Origin: Obelidium mucronatum
Lineage: Eukaryota; Chytridiomycota; Chytridiomycetes; Chytridiales; Chytriomycetaceae
Length of the DNA stretch: 64,000 bases
Reading direction: 5' to 3'
Assembly: GCA_025765595.1 (NCBI GenBank)
Contig: JAIVFH010000051.1
Location: forward strand, 1 to 64,000
The notes under the pieces: model-generated
The model's database searches: none
What the model was told of the DNA's origin: nothing
The model's input: the letters and a program-made list of their open reading frames with translations, nothing else
Program-made: the position numbers and the translations under genes
Shown: one piece after another, positions 1 through 12,232 of the stretch
Numbering within the stretch: the stretch's first letter is position 1
How the letters are laid out: each line of letters begins with the position of its first letter

Positions 1-1936
1 CTCTGAAACCTCTCTCTCCAATCGCCCACTCTCCTCTTCAAACATTGCATTCAGAGAATCCAACTCCTTTTTCAATCGTTCAACTTCTTCACTCTCCCCC
101 TGACCTGTGCCGTTAACGGATGCCTTCACCACAAGTGGAGAAACAACAGCACTTCCCGCCCTTGACTTTGTGATCACTTCTTCCAATTCATCAATCTGAT
201 CCCGCAGTTCACTGTTATCCTCCTCACATGCCTTCAGGTACTTTTTCAATTCGGAAATTTCGCTCTCAAGAGCCTGTGAACGAGCTTCGTATTCACGAGA
301 TTCTAGTTCCTTTAGTTCATTGATTTGTGAGATTTCCGATTCCAACCGAGTGAGTTCCAAATGAGCTGCTGTAGTATCATGAAGTTTCTGCTTGAGGCTT
401 GAAATTTGAGTTTGGAGTGTGTGTGAATGAATCCGCTCAGCTTCCGACTCTTTAGTGAGAACCTGGACTTCGGTTTGAAGTTGCGCAATTTGAGCTATGA
501 GAGCATCCATTTCAGCAGCGGTTGCTCCGGGAAGAGGAGTTTTAGTACGTGCGGGAGTTCCTGGAAGGGATGGCCATTCTTGCTCCCATTGAAGAGATTG
601 AAGTTGATGCTTCATGTCCTCATTTTGAGCTTTAGTTTGAGAGAGTTCAGATTCAAGGTTTGATATTTTTGTTTCGAGGTCCAAAGTCTCTGATTTTGTA
701 GCATCCAGCTCATTGATTTTAGAAACCATTTGACTCTTTTCCAGCTCGAGCGATCTCACGGCGGCTTCAGATGCAGTCAAACGGTCCAACATATCTGCTC
801 CAGCTTCTACGCCCTTTTGGAGTTGCTCCACTTGTCCCTCCAATGACCCAATTAATTCAGATTTAGCTTTCAGCTGGCTCAAGTATTGAGAGTGTTCGTC
901 CTTAATCAATTCGTGATCACACTGAAGGCACTGGAGTTGCGTTTTGATTGATTCCAGCTCCTCGTCTTTTGATGAGATGCTCTCCAAAAAATTAGTCTTC
1001 GATTTTTCGGCGGCGTCTTCCAACTTCGCGATTTGATCAACAAGGGATTCTTCTCGTTCTTTGGATTTTTTTAAATCTTCCATTAGTTGGTGGTTTTCAG
1101 CAGCAGCGCGAGAAGGGCTGGTGGTTTGAATTCGAGCAATTAAAGCTGGCTGATTCTTATCCCGTTCCATAGCTTCTAATCGTTCCAGCAGGGAGCTATT
1201 GGCTGCATTTGACTGGGCCAACTTTTCTTCCAGCGTTGATTTGGATGTGGATAGTTCTTCAATAATCAGAGCCAGTGTGGCATTCTCGTTCTAATTTAGA
1301 GTTGAGCACAATGCATATAGACCGAATTAAGAGGAATGACTCACATGAAGGGATTTTGAGCTGAGCTTCGGGCTAGATGTTCCCTTTCTGGTTGGCTGTT
1401 TGTTATTGGTTGACATTATTGGAAGAGCATGAGCAGAGAAACCACATCAAGTAGGAATTTAAGACAGTCAATATTAGTTCAATGTGCGTCAAGTGTGATA
1501 AAGAGACGACGTACCGACTGGCGGGTAGATGACAGCCTCTTGTCATCGGGAGAAGCAGCACTAGCGAAAACAACACTCAGCTTCTTGTTCCTCTTTCTCT
1601 GATTTTAATATAATTTACTGAAGACTTACTCGTATTCGCTTATATTATCGTAAAACGAGCTGTCATTCGAAGTGACCAAACCAGCACCTTGCCCAACATT
1701 AACGTCATTTGAAAGACTCATAGACTCGGAGCCAGGCGAAAGAGCCCCTTCAACATTAATAATTGAGCCTGAACCTGTTGCATTCGGGTTTCGAGTTCGC
1801 TGAAATCGCTCCAGTTTTCGTTTGGCTGCCAGCAGCTGGATTATTCAGAGAGTATTCGAACGAAGAAAAGAGATACGTTAGAAGAGATTAAGTTTGCTAA
1901 AAGGAGAATGTGTACTTTGGACTCCCGGTTGATCAT
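1..1936 (-). CDS. Golgin-like long coiled-coil protein, 3' end beyond the window
   Basis: The reading starts at ATG 1934-1936 and runs left through exons of about 1916-1936, 1630-1835, 1515-about 1576, 1345-1395 and 1-1290, so the C-terminus is missing. The first intron (1836-1915) splits a short N-terminal basic segment, KLLAAKRKLERFQ, which resembles the first residues of GM130/GOLGA2-type golgins (KLAAAKKKLREFQ-like), a known p115-binding region in animals. A Ser/Asn-rich linker follows. Exon 1-1290 then encodes continuous heptad-like Leu/Glu/Lys/Gln sequence typical of a parallel coiled coil. Golgins tether vesicles at the Golgi; assigning that role here is inference from the N-terminus plus coiled coil. 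The intron after about 1629 can be spliced as 31-54 nt and is the least certain junction. Other coiled-coil proteins such as myosin-tail or kinesin-like proteins remain possible. Confidence 0.6.
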
Positions 1937-2166
1937 GAGACGGGTGAAGCAGTGAACTTTGGAATGAAAACAAAAGCTAATATTAAAATAAAGTCCAACG
2001 GCCAAATCAGTTGCTGAACCAATCAGGCGATCCCGAGAATAAATGAATGGCTTATTTCTGAAATTCTACCACCGGTCAACGAGTTTGGTCGACTTTGCTC
2101 AAAGGTACAAGAAGAGTAGCACATCAGCTTTATGAGAGGAACAGAGAGCTATTTAGAGAGCTATTA

Positions 2167-3632
2167 CTATAATTCATTCACTTTTTTCTTCTCCAACTCG
2201 ATTCTTCGATTTGGTGTGTTGTACAAAGCGGCTGCCACACACGTTATACCATTGAACGTGATTAGCATGACCAAAGATTTCCAGGGCTTCCCATCCGAAT
2301 CAATCAGAGCATTGGACAGCGCAATCATGACGACCGTGAATATTTGGGAAAATAAGTACAATATCCCAGTAGAAGTAGCCTCAGCTGAAAAAGCCATTCG
2401 GTCATGTCAAAATTGCCGCAAATTGGTCGATAAAATTTCAGTCCATACCAATTGGGAAGGTTGATTCTACGCAGAGTTCCAGTGTAATCGCAAGGTTTGG
2501 TATAGCCCCCATACCGATAACAACACAGCCACAATACAAAAGCCAGACTGCATTTAAGTGAACGCAAGCCACATAAAAAAGAATCACTCCGATTAGAAGG
2601 GTAAATGCAAGTATCTTCATGACAGTAATATGCGCTTTCGTGTAATCCAAGATGCGTGATAAAGCAATTGCGGAGGCAATACCTCCACCAAATAGAGTAA
2701 TTCCAAGATTACCAGCCAAGTCTTCGGAATATCCGTAGGGTTTCAAATAGTTTGAAGAGAATGTACTCATTGTAGAAGGAGTTGCGATGGCCGTGCCACC
2801 CACTGTGACAGCAATCCAAAAGTGTCGATTCCAAATAATTTGACGCCATCCTTCACCATATTTTACTTTCTCTTGACTCGCACTAGCTGATGGGGGGCGT
2901 GACGGATTATTGAACACCAAGAAAGCTCCGCCAAAACAGAACACTGTAAAGGCAAAGATCACGAAATTGAACAAGTCAATATTATTTGGATCTTCGTTGA
3001 CAATAAGAGGCCCTAGAAACTGTCCGGCTGCCACGCCAAGGGGGGCTCCAATGGACATAACTGCATTGGCTGTTAATCGCCCATTGCCTGAAAACCAGTG
3101 AGCAGCTGCCTTCGTCGATGCTTCTAACGCAAATGGCCCGAACAATCCAGCAGAAAAGGATCCAACTCCAAGCATTGCCACTTTGCCTGCAGGAGTTGGT
3201 GCCAGGAAACTGAGCCATCGCAAGAGGCCAGCGGCAACAGTTCCAAGGGCAGCGCATAAGATACCTGGGCGGAGACCATGTCTAGGCGAGCAATTAAGGG
3301 TGTTGATCTCTTTGACGCTAACCAACAAGATGAACTTACGTGTCAAGTAGCCAAGTCGAAGGCCAGAGCGCAGGGATGCAAGCCAAAGAGTTGATGAAGT
3401 TCAGCATATTAATTACCCAGTTTTGAATTTCGTATCGTGCAGAGGCTGTTGCTGTAACAGCTCCAAATGCCCCAAAGATCAAATTGTTGCCAAAGATAAC
3501 CAAAAAGACTCCAAATGCAACAAAAAATCGCCAGCGATCCAGCGGAAACTCTTTTCTTTGGCGGGTTTCTGATTGTACTTCATGATCAGTTGGTGCAGTA
3601 GTAGTCAGAAATGGGACATTGGTTGTGACCAT
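2167..3632 (-). CDS. MFS transporter, SLC49/FLVCR-like
   Basis: Three exons (3340-3632, 2449-3281, 2167-2384) join in frame through introns of 58 and 64 nt to give about 447 residues. The start is ATG 3630-3632. After a 30-residue polar N-terminus there are about 12 hydrophobic segments. The first loop reads PALWPSTWLLDTHGLRPG, matching the FLVCR/SLC49 signature (P-x-W-LLD-x-x-GLR). Later features are the cytosolic loop near NNPSRPP and the conserved ELCVESTFPIGAEATSTG segment before TM11, as in FLVCR proteins (EL-VE-PxP-EATS-G). The family exports or imports haem, choline or related solutes at the plasma membrane or organelles; the substrate cannot be told from sequence. It is transcribed toward the golgin gene with about 230 bp between its stop and that gene's start. 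Confidence 0.85.
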
Positions 3633-3652
3633 TTAATTGATTGATATTTATC

Positions 3653-3674
3653 ACTCACTTCTCGAGGAGTGAGT
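3653..3674. repeat. 22-bp near-perfect palindrome
   Basis: The sequence actcact-tctcgagg-agtgagt is palindromic around a central CTCGAG, with one wobble position. It lies 20 bp upstream of the MFS start codon and 58 bp upstream of the transposon gene's start. It may be a terminal or subterminal structure of the Helitron-like element, or an operator-like site shared by the divergent genes. Neither role can be shown from sequence alone. Confidence 0.5.
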
Positions 3675-3731
3675 CTCTGCAAAATTTATTTTGAGGAGGA
3701 GGAGGAGGAAGCAAAAAAAAAATCTGTTTGC

Positions 3732-6133
3732 ATGCCATCCACACGGACAGTCTCTGCTGAGGCTTCATCACCAACGATTTCCGCCGTTTCAGCACGACGA
3801 AATGATGGTTCGGGGGCGGCTCCTGCCATATCGACAGTGTTTCGAGCGTCTAAACGAACACAAGCAACTCAAATCGACACACATGTCCCAGATTCGAAGC
3901 GAAGTAAATCTCATACCCAAGCTACAAGTGGTACGTTCTTGAATTAACCTTCATGAGGTGCTCTAAGTCACAAGATGGTAACAGCTCCCGCCGATTCTGG
4001 TTCTGGACCTGTGACCTGTTACTTGTGTACCCTTACCGGCCACTCTCCTGGAGACAAATTCTGTTTGTTGCGCCCACCACCCCAGCTTTGGTCGATAGAG
4101 AGCTTGAAAGAGTTTAACTTCTGCCGATTGAAGGTCCTGGCGCAATTCTTTGGTCTGCCAGCAGGTATTCCGCCTTTCTGCATTTCGAAACTTCGTTGTA
4201 ACATTGTTTTAGTGTCTGGTTCTCCTCCGATTGCTTCAGTTCGTCAATGGATGTTAGATTGGCATAATGGGGATCACAGGCCGCCACCGGTTCGAAACCA
4301 ACACACCAGTAACGCTGCACGACTTCCATCTGCTCGATCTGTCGAAAATGCCCGCCGCAACCCACAATCCAGAGCAGTACAGAACGCTCGACGGAACCAA
4401 GATGCACGTGCTGCTGAAAATGCACATCGAAATCCAGTTTCACGTGTAGAGGAAAACAGGAACCGAGACCCTCAATCGCGATCTTTGGAAAACAGCAGAC
4501 GCAATACCCAGGTTTGTACTTTCATATGTCATAAATCTTGTAACTTTATTAACATTCATACCGTATCTCTTCTATGGCAAATGCTCAACGCCAGTTGGTG
4601 GATGCAAATGCCGAAACTCGCATCAATGACACCATTTTATCTTGGACAAGGCCGCCCCAAGTCGATGCGTTTGTAAACGAATTATCTGGATTCGACCGCC
4701 ACCCAAACATTGCAACGGCCATGTTTTATGATCAAGCTCGACTCCAGCACTTTGGCCAAACAGATGACGTGGATACGCTGCGAACAAAAATCCTTGCTGA
4801 AAAGCTGACGGATCCTGAAATGATGGAATTGCTCAAGAAATACAACTCAAAAATGGACATCACCAGTCCTCCACCGGCTTGTGCTTCCTGCGGCTGCCGA
4901 CGTTTCCATCAGAAAGGTCATCAGTTATCCATGCGAGACGTTGTCAACTCCGGGCTCTTCAAAATGACCGAGTTCCAGCTCGACCGCCATTTGGCCATTC
5001 CATCTCGTTGGCATCCAATGTTGGGGGTCTTCAAATTTGAAGAAAACTACTACAATTTACACCCGCACATGATACAACAATCTGCAAACGTATGATCCTT
5101 TAATGTTCCGCCTTTTTTTTGTTTGTAAAGCCCATTAATTGAATTCAATTCCAGGGTCTCTTGGTACCCTTCTGTGACGCGTGTTTTGCCCTTTTCAAAA
5201 AGAACCGTGTGGCAACGTACTGCTTGCAAACTGGTTACGATTTCGGCGATTTGAACCGTGCCCTTGAAATCCTTGGTTTTGAAGCCATCAATGATTGGCA
5301 CACAATGGCCCTTGCGCGAATTGTCACACATCAGTTACTATACAAACTCACCCCACGAGCAGCGGGCCATAACAGAATTGCTTTGACTGGTCATGTTCTG
5401 TCTACTCCAATCTCGTCCAGCCTGTACGAAACAACACAAGTTCCCAATTTGAATTTTGAAGCGTTGGTGAACTTCCACATTGTTGGTGATCCTGTCCACT
5501 GGGCTATTGCAAAGCAAATGCTGAAGGATGGCAAATTTGAACGATTCAATGTGCGTCTTCTTTTTTTGTCATTACCAAACTTTTTGTACTGACTTACAAT
5601 ATTTCTTTGTAGCTCCCTGTGAATGAAGTCGTGAGTCTTGCTCAAATGTTGCTGGATGTGAACAAGGACTTTCGTGATCACATAACAGACCCTACAGCTT
5701 TTCAGGAAACTCTCAACGGTCTTACGCAAGAGATCGTTGATGCACAATTTGCAGCCGTCCTTGAAGCTGCCACTGCTGAGCACGACAGAGAAGCAATTCT
5801 CTCGGAAGAACACCTTGCCAACAACATCAGCAAGGGCCAACCATCTTATTCTGCTGCTGATAATGCAACTTATTCGTCAACTGCCATTCTAAACGATATT
5901 CATATTACCAATCTGGCTGAAATCTCTGCAGGGGGGGCAGCACTTGGAGGTTCTATTTTTGATGCTGCCATCAACTTATTGGAAACTCCCGTTGGAATCA
6001 GACCTGCCAATAATGATAATGATAAGGATCAAGAAAACATCCATGATGATGCTGACTCTTTGTCTGAGATGGGCATGGAGCCAGATAGTACAAGTGGACT
6101 CGGTGTGGAGCGTGAAATAGGTTTGGCTGCTTC

Positions 6134-6189
<56 letters not shown>

Positions 6190-9100
6190 TGGATCCATCT
6201 GACCGCTTCTCGGGTTTTACCTTGGACAGGATCTCGTCTGCGCAATGATATGGGCAAAATGGACCAAATACTCTTGGGTGCATTTCCATTCCATTTCTTG
6301 ACTGGCCGCTTGGAACCAGACCCATTGCCGTTACTTAACCCTGAACCAACGGCTGGTGGCGATGACGTTGATGACTTCATGGTGGAGGAAGCGATATGTA
6401 TGTTATTTTGCTGTACTCCCTGTCATTTTCTGACGTACTTTCTTGAAGACATTGATGCTGATGACTATGACAACAATGTTGGCATTCAACGTTCAAAACC
6501 CGCTCCTGGTGCTGGAAGTTCGAAATTCCAGGACCATCTCATGTGGCAGTACTCCAACCAATATTGCGACCATGCACGTAACATTGCGTTTAAATACAAC
6601 CTGCACCAGCGCCAATCTGTTGCTCGAGTCACAAAGCTACAAGCAACAAAGCACAACAAATCGTATCAAACCCTTATTTCGCTCCTGAATGAACCCGGTT
6701 TTCTTGAAAAACTCAAGCTTGCCAAGTCAACACCCCATCAAAAAGAATCCAAGACCCTCCTGAAAAAGCTGGCGGATCTTGTCGAGAAAGTTGGTGGCTC
6801 CATGGACTACACTCCGCGCAACGGAAATCCGTTGTTTCGAAAATCTTTTCATTGGTTCGCTACCATGGATTCCACTTGATGTTTCTTACAACTTCTACAT
6901 GGGGATTCTGATAATCCCCTCATATTCCACTTGTCATCTCCCTGAACTCCCAGAAGGAATACCGTTACCCATGCCTCCATTACCGGAACGAATCAAAATT
7001 GCTGCTGCTCATCCTGGTATACTAAACCCCCCCCCCCCCCCCCCCCCCTTACTACATATGTATAAAACTGAAATAAAATTAGGTACATGTGCCAAGGTAT
7101 ACAAACTGCAAATGGAAACAATCATGGAAGTGTTGATTGGTCTGAAACCGTCGTATCTGACGAAACGGTCCATTCCAGTCGGAAAACGACCCAAGGGCTT
7201 GGGTGGATACCCGTTAAATTTTGCCTTTGTCTCTGAAGTGACTGGCTCCGATCGATTACACGGCCATGGAGTCCTGTTCCAACGCCTTAGTCCAGAAATT
7301 CTTCACCGAGCAATCGATTTAACAGAACTCCATGCTGCTGTGGCAGAAGTGTTGGACTCTTTTGTAACTACTGCAGGTCCATTGCCTGCAGCCATTCAGT
7401 TTCATGAAATGAACCCTAATATCATGCGAACTGGCCTCACTCCCTGCCCAACCACATCCATGGAAGCCATCAACCATCGCTGGACAGAGCAGTGTTGCCA
7501 GACGCAAATACACACACATACTCATACATGCCACAAGTTGCCAAATGGAAAGTATTGCTGTCGTATGGGGTTTGGTCGACCACCCAACGAAATTGGCACT
7601 CGCCCTGTCTATTTCAAGTTAGACAAGACCAACTCTATTGAAGCTTATATTGAAGACCACGATCCGCCGCCTTGTGGGCATGAGCAGGAACCATTTGAGA
7701 TTCATCCACCCACAGATGGTCGCCAAGTTACTTGGGTTCTGTTTCGATTGGGATCGGATGTAATGTTTGTTGAAACTTCAAAAGTGCTGGGACTTGCTAC
7801 TGCCGGCAATAGCAACGTATCAATTGTCTCAGACATAATCAATGCCATGAGATCTATCTTTTACCAGTCAAACTACATGGGAAAAGACGGGGATGGCATT
7901 CTTGTCCATATTGTCTCCTGCATTGAATCTGCGTTCAAGAAACAGCAAACTCGTGTCTCCCAAGCTGAGGATGCTGGTACTGATTTCCGAAACAATCTGT
8001 CCCTTGTTCAGAGACTGATGAACTGCGTAAATGCCATTCAAGAATCTGCCGCCCAAATGATGGCTCTATGTTTATTGGGGTAGGATTCTTCTGCTTGCTT
8101 GCATTTTTTTTTTTTTCATGGAATTAATTTGATTTCTTTTTTTTTTCTTTTCCTCGTTAGATTCCCTTCCAATGTATACTCTTGCTCCTTCCAATTTGTT
8201 GATGTGATGGCTTGCGCCAAATTCATGATGAAGAATATCGGCAACGCTGATTCCAATGCACAATTCGACCATGATGAACTGCTGGAACTTGATGATGGGG
8301 ATCCTCATGCTGCCATGGATTCCCTGAATGCTTTTGGAAACGACCATAACAATGATGCGAATGACAATAGTGGTGGTGCCATTGGCACAGAACACTTGAA
8401 TTCAGATCTTTTGGATCCGCACCTTCGGCCTGAAGTATATGGTACCTATTTTGAATAAGACTGATTGCCAATGTTGAATGAATTTTGTTACCAGCTCAAG
8501 CATTGCGAGATTACGATTCTCTCGATTCCTTCCGAGAAACTGCCATTTTATACAAAGATTTGCATGGTGATATTCATGCCCTTGAAATGGTGCAACTCTG
8601 GGACCATCGTGGTGAATCACTCCGTCACATGAACTTCACTGTGTGGATGTGTTGCATTCAAGTCAAAGACTATGATATTGCCAAGGCTTCACGTACTCAA
8701 CGTACCCGGCATCAATCTTCCCACTTTCCATTTTCTCATGCCTTTGCCCCTGGCAAGGTTCAAGTCCTGCGTCAGAAACTCCTGGTTCCGGAATACATTG
8801 GCCGTCTTCCCACCAATCCTGGCCCTCCAGGGAATCATCCTTCCGAATACTGGAAAACACGTGCCCGCCGCTGGGCACAAGCCATTATGGCTGGTTTTTC
8901 CTGCTGGTCTATTGCTTCCGAATGGCCTGTACCTTATCCTCCTACATATGATGGTGTCGTTCAATATTTGACTCACTTGTCTCGTCCAGGTGCTCCCTTT
9001 ATGGATCGACAGTTGCATCAGCTGATTCTACGCGCAACACAACCTCTGGCTATGGATTCCAAGCTTGTACGAGCTCTCACCCGATTTCAATACCGAGATG

Positions 9101-11265
9101 CCACCAAATGGACAATCGAGGAGCGTGAACGAGCCAGTGTTCGACGACGTCACGAAGAGGATGAAGCGTTGCCAACGGCAATATTGCCTGATGACTTTAC
9201 GTTTGAGCAAGCCTCCCAATTCAACCTTTCCCGAGCTGCTCTTCAATCCCATGTTCAGTTTTTACAAGAGTCTTTGTTCTCGCAGACTGTCAATGCAACC
9301 ACGCCAAGCCAGTCCACTTCTTTGCCAGGTGAACAACATCCCGAAATTACTCCAACCCGCGTTTCTTTCAGACAACCTTCCGCAGTCCCTTTGGCAGAGC
9401 ATATCAGGACTATTGCTGATACTCCGTTAGTCATTCCTTTGTTTTATCCACAAGAATCGGACACTCCCCATTTGCCAACAACATCACGTTTTTCTGCCAC
9501 ACCTCGTCGCACAGGCCCCATCATTCCAAGAGAGGGCCTAAATCGCGAACAAGCCCACGCTTTAACCACCATTGTGGATAGCTTTGTAAACCAATCCACC
9601 GGGTTTTTCTCTCTGAATGGCTCACCTGGAACAGGAAAGACTTTCACCTGCAAGGAAATCTATGCTGAGCTGGTTGCTCGTCTTCCAGAAGACCAACCAA
9701 TTTTATGTGGAGCCATGACTGGTTCTGCTAGTGCCAACTTACCGCATGGCTCAACACTGCATCGATTGTTTCGTTTCGGTCGGCCCCCCAAAGCAACGGA
9801 GAAAACTGATACTGCCGCTTCGTACTTTAAACCCTTAACGGCTGCTCAAGTGGCGGAAGAGATCGCCAAGTATGGAGAGAATCCGATCATCATTATTGAT
9901 GAATACTCTATGGTTCATCAGTCTTTTTTGGGAATGATCAGCAAGCGCTTGTTTGAAATCACCGGCAAGCCGCTGTCACAGCTCCGAGTCCTTCTTATTG
10001 GTGACCAATTCCAACTACCTCCTGTTGCAAACACCCCTCTCTACAAAGATGTTCCTCTTGGAAGTTCTGCCAATATCCATGCTGTTCACGGCAAGTCCGA
10101 GTTCATGCATTGTCGCCACCTACAGCTTACACAAATAATGCGCAGTGGTGGTGATTTAGTACATTGCCGCAACTTGCATACGCTTGCCAGTGTCCATTGC
10201 TCACATCCTGTGTCTCGTGAAATTCTCGATTCCTGCAAAACCTTGACATGTGATCAAGTCGCTCAAGACCCTCATTGGTCGTACGCTACAGTCTTGTGCC
10301 CTTCCAACCGCGAAGTCGCTTCCTTTGTGCAAGTCATGTCTCATAATTACTGCAAGATGACGGGCCACATTCGCATAGTCTGGAATGCCGCTCGTGTCGG
10401 AAACCAAGACCAAAACACCTCCGACTTTATACGTCGCCATGTTCTTCATGAAAGCTGTGAAGTTTTTGTGGCAGGCTACCGGGTGTTTGTCATTGGGAAT
10501 ACGTTTCTCCACTTGGGTGTTGGAACTGGTACAGAAGGCATACTGTACTCCATTACCCCACATCCAGATGATGCAGACCTTCAAGATCGTATTGCTGCTG
10601 CGTCTGCTGGAGCTGATATTCATCTGGCACATGATCCCATATCCGTTAATGTAGCGTTCCCAAAACTTCCTGCATGGACAATGGCCAAACTGGATAGCAA
10701 GTTTTCTCAATTTCTACTTGAGACTAACCAACAACACTCACTTGCTCTCGACTGTTTTCTCAAGTTCTTAACTGACGAATTGTCAAGACTGTATATCCCG
10801 TTCCCACAAACTAAGCCATATAATATGACCGTTGATGCCTACACTCTACGATTGAAAACCATGCTTGCGGAGTATTCCGCTCAGTTCCTCTCTGCCAGCA
10901 TTTGCGATGATATCATTGTTTTGCCGTTCATGAACATTGATTCGGAAAACACTGTCGACGTGCACTTGTTTCATCATTGTACTGTGAGATTCCGTCGGTT
11001 TCCCCTGGATATTGCCTTTGCTATGACTGTTCATAAATGTCAGGGCAAAACTCTTGGCAATATCATTTTGCATTTGAATTCGGTGGAGCGATCGCGTGCT
11101 CACTGGACCCTGCCTATGCTGTATGTGGCACTCTCTCGTGTTGAAAATGCGGACGCCATGCGGAAATTCCCTGTTGACCCTCGATCAATGGGAAAATTAA
11201 TTCAACTTTCACATGATCCGGACTTGCTACATTGGGCCAAGAAAACCTTTCCCACACATGAGTAA
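3732..11265 (+). CDS. Helitron-like Rep/Pif1 helicase polyprotein with DUF6570-like region
   Basis: A long intron-containing gene, with exons near 3732-3930, 3985-4511, 4595-5089, 5155-5550, 5613-about 6120, about 6235-6396, about 6446-7016, 7083-8079, 8161-8441 and 8495-11265. Domains in order: a Cys/His finger (CYLCTLTGH); short repeats of the ENARRNPQSR type; a CASCG and C-x2-C DUF6570-like region (YDFGDLNRA ... ALTGHVLS); a Rep-like region with an HGHGVLF (HUH-like) motif and a zinc cluster HTHTHTCHK...CCRMGFGRP; and a Pif1-type helicase with Walker A GSPGTGKT, Walker B IIIIDEYSM, GDQFQLPPV, TVHKCQGKT and YVALSRV. Such proteins nick and unwind DNA for rolling-circle transposition. The frame changes near 6812 without an evident intron, and a 54-T run interrupts the gene near 6135. 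The copy may therefore be inactive or carry assembly errors. The helicase exon is intact (923 codons). Confidence 0.8.
6135..6188 (+). repeat. Poly-T tract of 54 nt inside the transposon gene
   Basis: An uninterrupted run of 54 T. If translated it would give a run of phenylalanines, so it most likely sits in an intron whose acceptor is the ttggacag at about 6227-6234. The reading frame differs on the two sides. Confidence 0.95.
7027..7048 (+). repeat. Poly-C tract of 22 nt in an intron
   Basis: An uninterrupted run of 22 C within the 66-nt intron 7017-7082 of the helicase gene. Removing that intron joins the Rep-like region in frame (IAAAHPG to TCAKVYK). Confidence 0.9.
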
Positions 11266-11317
11266 TAATAATAATAATAAAATAAGTATTGCTTTTGACT
11301 CAGATTCTGCAATGCCC

Positions 11318-11320
<3 letters not shown>

Positions 11321-11350
<30 letters not shown>
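11321..11350 (+). repeat. Poly-T tract of 30 nt and AAT microsatellite between the two transposon ORFs
   Basis: Downstream of the helicase stop there is a short (aat)n run (about 11264-11282), then 30 T. The 172-bp gap holds no other recognisable signal. It must contain the 3' end of the helicase transcript and the promoter of the next ORF, unless both are co-transcribed. Confidence 0.9.
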
Positions 11351-11351
<1 letters not shown>

Positions 11352-11437
11352 GGGTTGTAACAATTTGTCATTGTTACATTTCTTCCTACTATAAGAAGGA
11401 GAGACCTCCCTCTCAAAGAAGCATAAAATAAAACCAA

Positions 11438-12232
11438 ATGTTCCCAGACCCCAGTGCTCTCATCAACCCCCATGCCTCCACTGTGATTGACCATGGTGCT
11501 GCCGATAAAATGTACATTGTTCGACCATTGCAAGAAGCCCAACTGCCCCCTGCCATGCTTCAAGAACTACTTGCTCAGGATGGCGTCTCTCCAGCTACAG
11601 GCGACGACAGTTCCGCCATTCCCCCATACATCTTTGCCTATCCCGATTTCATTGATGGCGCCGATGATGTCAATAACCATCAAGGCTTTCTCCTTGTTGC
11701 CGAAATCGCCCACGGAAAGCATTCATTCGCTACTCCTGTTGGTACCGGCCAGGTTCGTCGTTTGAGTTTCCGAGTACGTCCTTACGTCAAGCAAGGAATC
11801 ACGGCACGTAATTTCACCAACGCCATGAACTCCTTGTGGAATTTGGAAATCGACAGCAAGGTTCCGAACGGTGTCATGTGGCATGGAGATCTCTCCTTGA
11901 CGCTTTGGGCCAACGCACTACCACAAGAAGCTCCACTAGAAATCCAAATGGGTGATTCCACTTCCGGTTTTTCTTGGGCCAATCCTATGGGAACTGACGT
12001 CCCTCCTCATGAATTGGCCCCGGGAACCATTTGCCTGGTTGCTTTTCTGCCTCGTCGCACAGGCTCCAACAACTCTCCAACCCTTCAGCCGGCCTGGCTT
12101 TCGATTCTTAAGCTACCAGCCAATGCATCTCCGTCAAAGACTCCTGGCTTGTCATCGCACTCTCTGGCTCCTTCTAACACGAGTCCCTCAAAGAAGAAGA
12201 ATCTTCGTTTCGCCCCGTACACCTCGGCTTAA
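11438..12232 (+). CDS. Second ORF of the Helitron-like element, unknown function
   Basis: A single-exon ORF of 264 residues starting at ATG 11438, 172 bp after the helicase stop and on the same strand. I do not recognise a family. It begins with an acidic, proline-containing segment. The middle (about residues 80-190) alternates short hydrophobic strands and turns and contains RRLSFRVRPYVKQG and GVMWHGDLSLTLW. The C-terminal 50 residues are Ser/Pro/Lys-rich and basic (SPSKKKNLRF). The beta-rich core with a basic tail would suit a nucleic-acid-binding accessory protein, and some Helitrons carry an RPA-like single-strand-binding gene. That is inference from position and composition only. The coding sequence is open and has normal codon use, so it is not an obvious relic. 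Confidence 0.7.
   Translation: MFPDPSALINPHASTVIDHGAADKMYIVRPLQEAQLPPAMLQELLAQDGVSPATGDDSSAIPPYIFAYPDFIDGADDVNNHQGFLLVAEIAHGKHSFATPVGTGQVRRLSFRVRPYVKQGITARNFTNAMNSLWNLEIDSKVPNGVMWHGDLSLTLWANALPQEAPLEIQMGDSTSGFSWANPMGTDVPPHELAPGTICLVAFLPRRTGSNNSPTLQPAWLSILKLPANASPSKTPGLSSHSLAPSNTSPSKKKNLRFAPYTSA

Noticed and set aside
5976..6380. Antisense ORFs with long poly-Lys runs around the poly-T tract
   Set aside because: They are only the reverse reading of the 54-T homopolymer and flanking coding exons, with no independent signal.
10201..10710. 169-codon antisense ORF in the helicase exon
   Set aside because: Mirror of the helicase coding sequence; no independent features.
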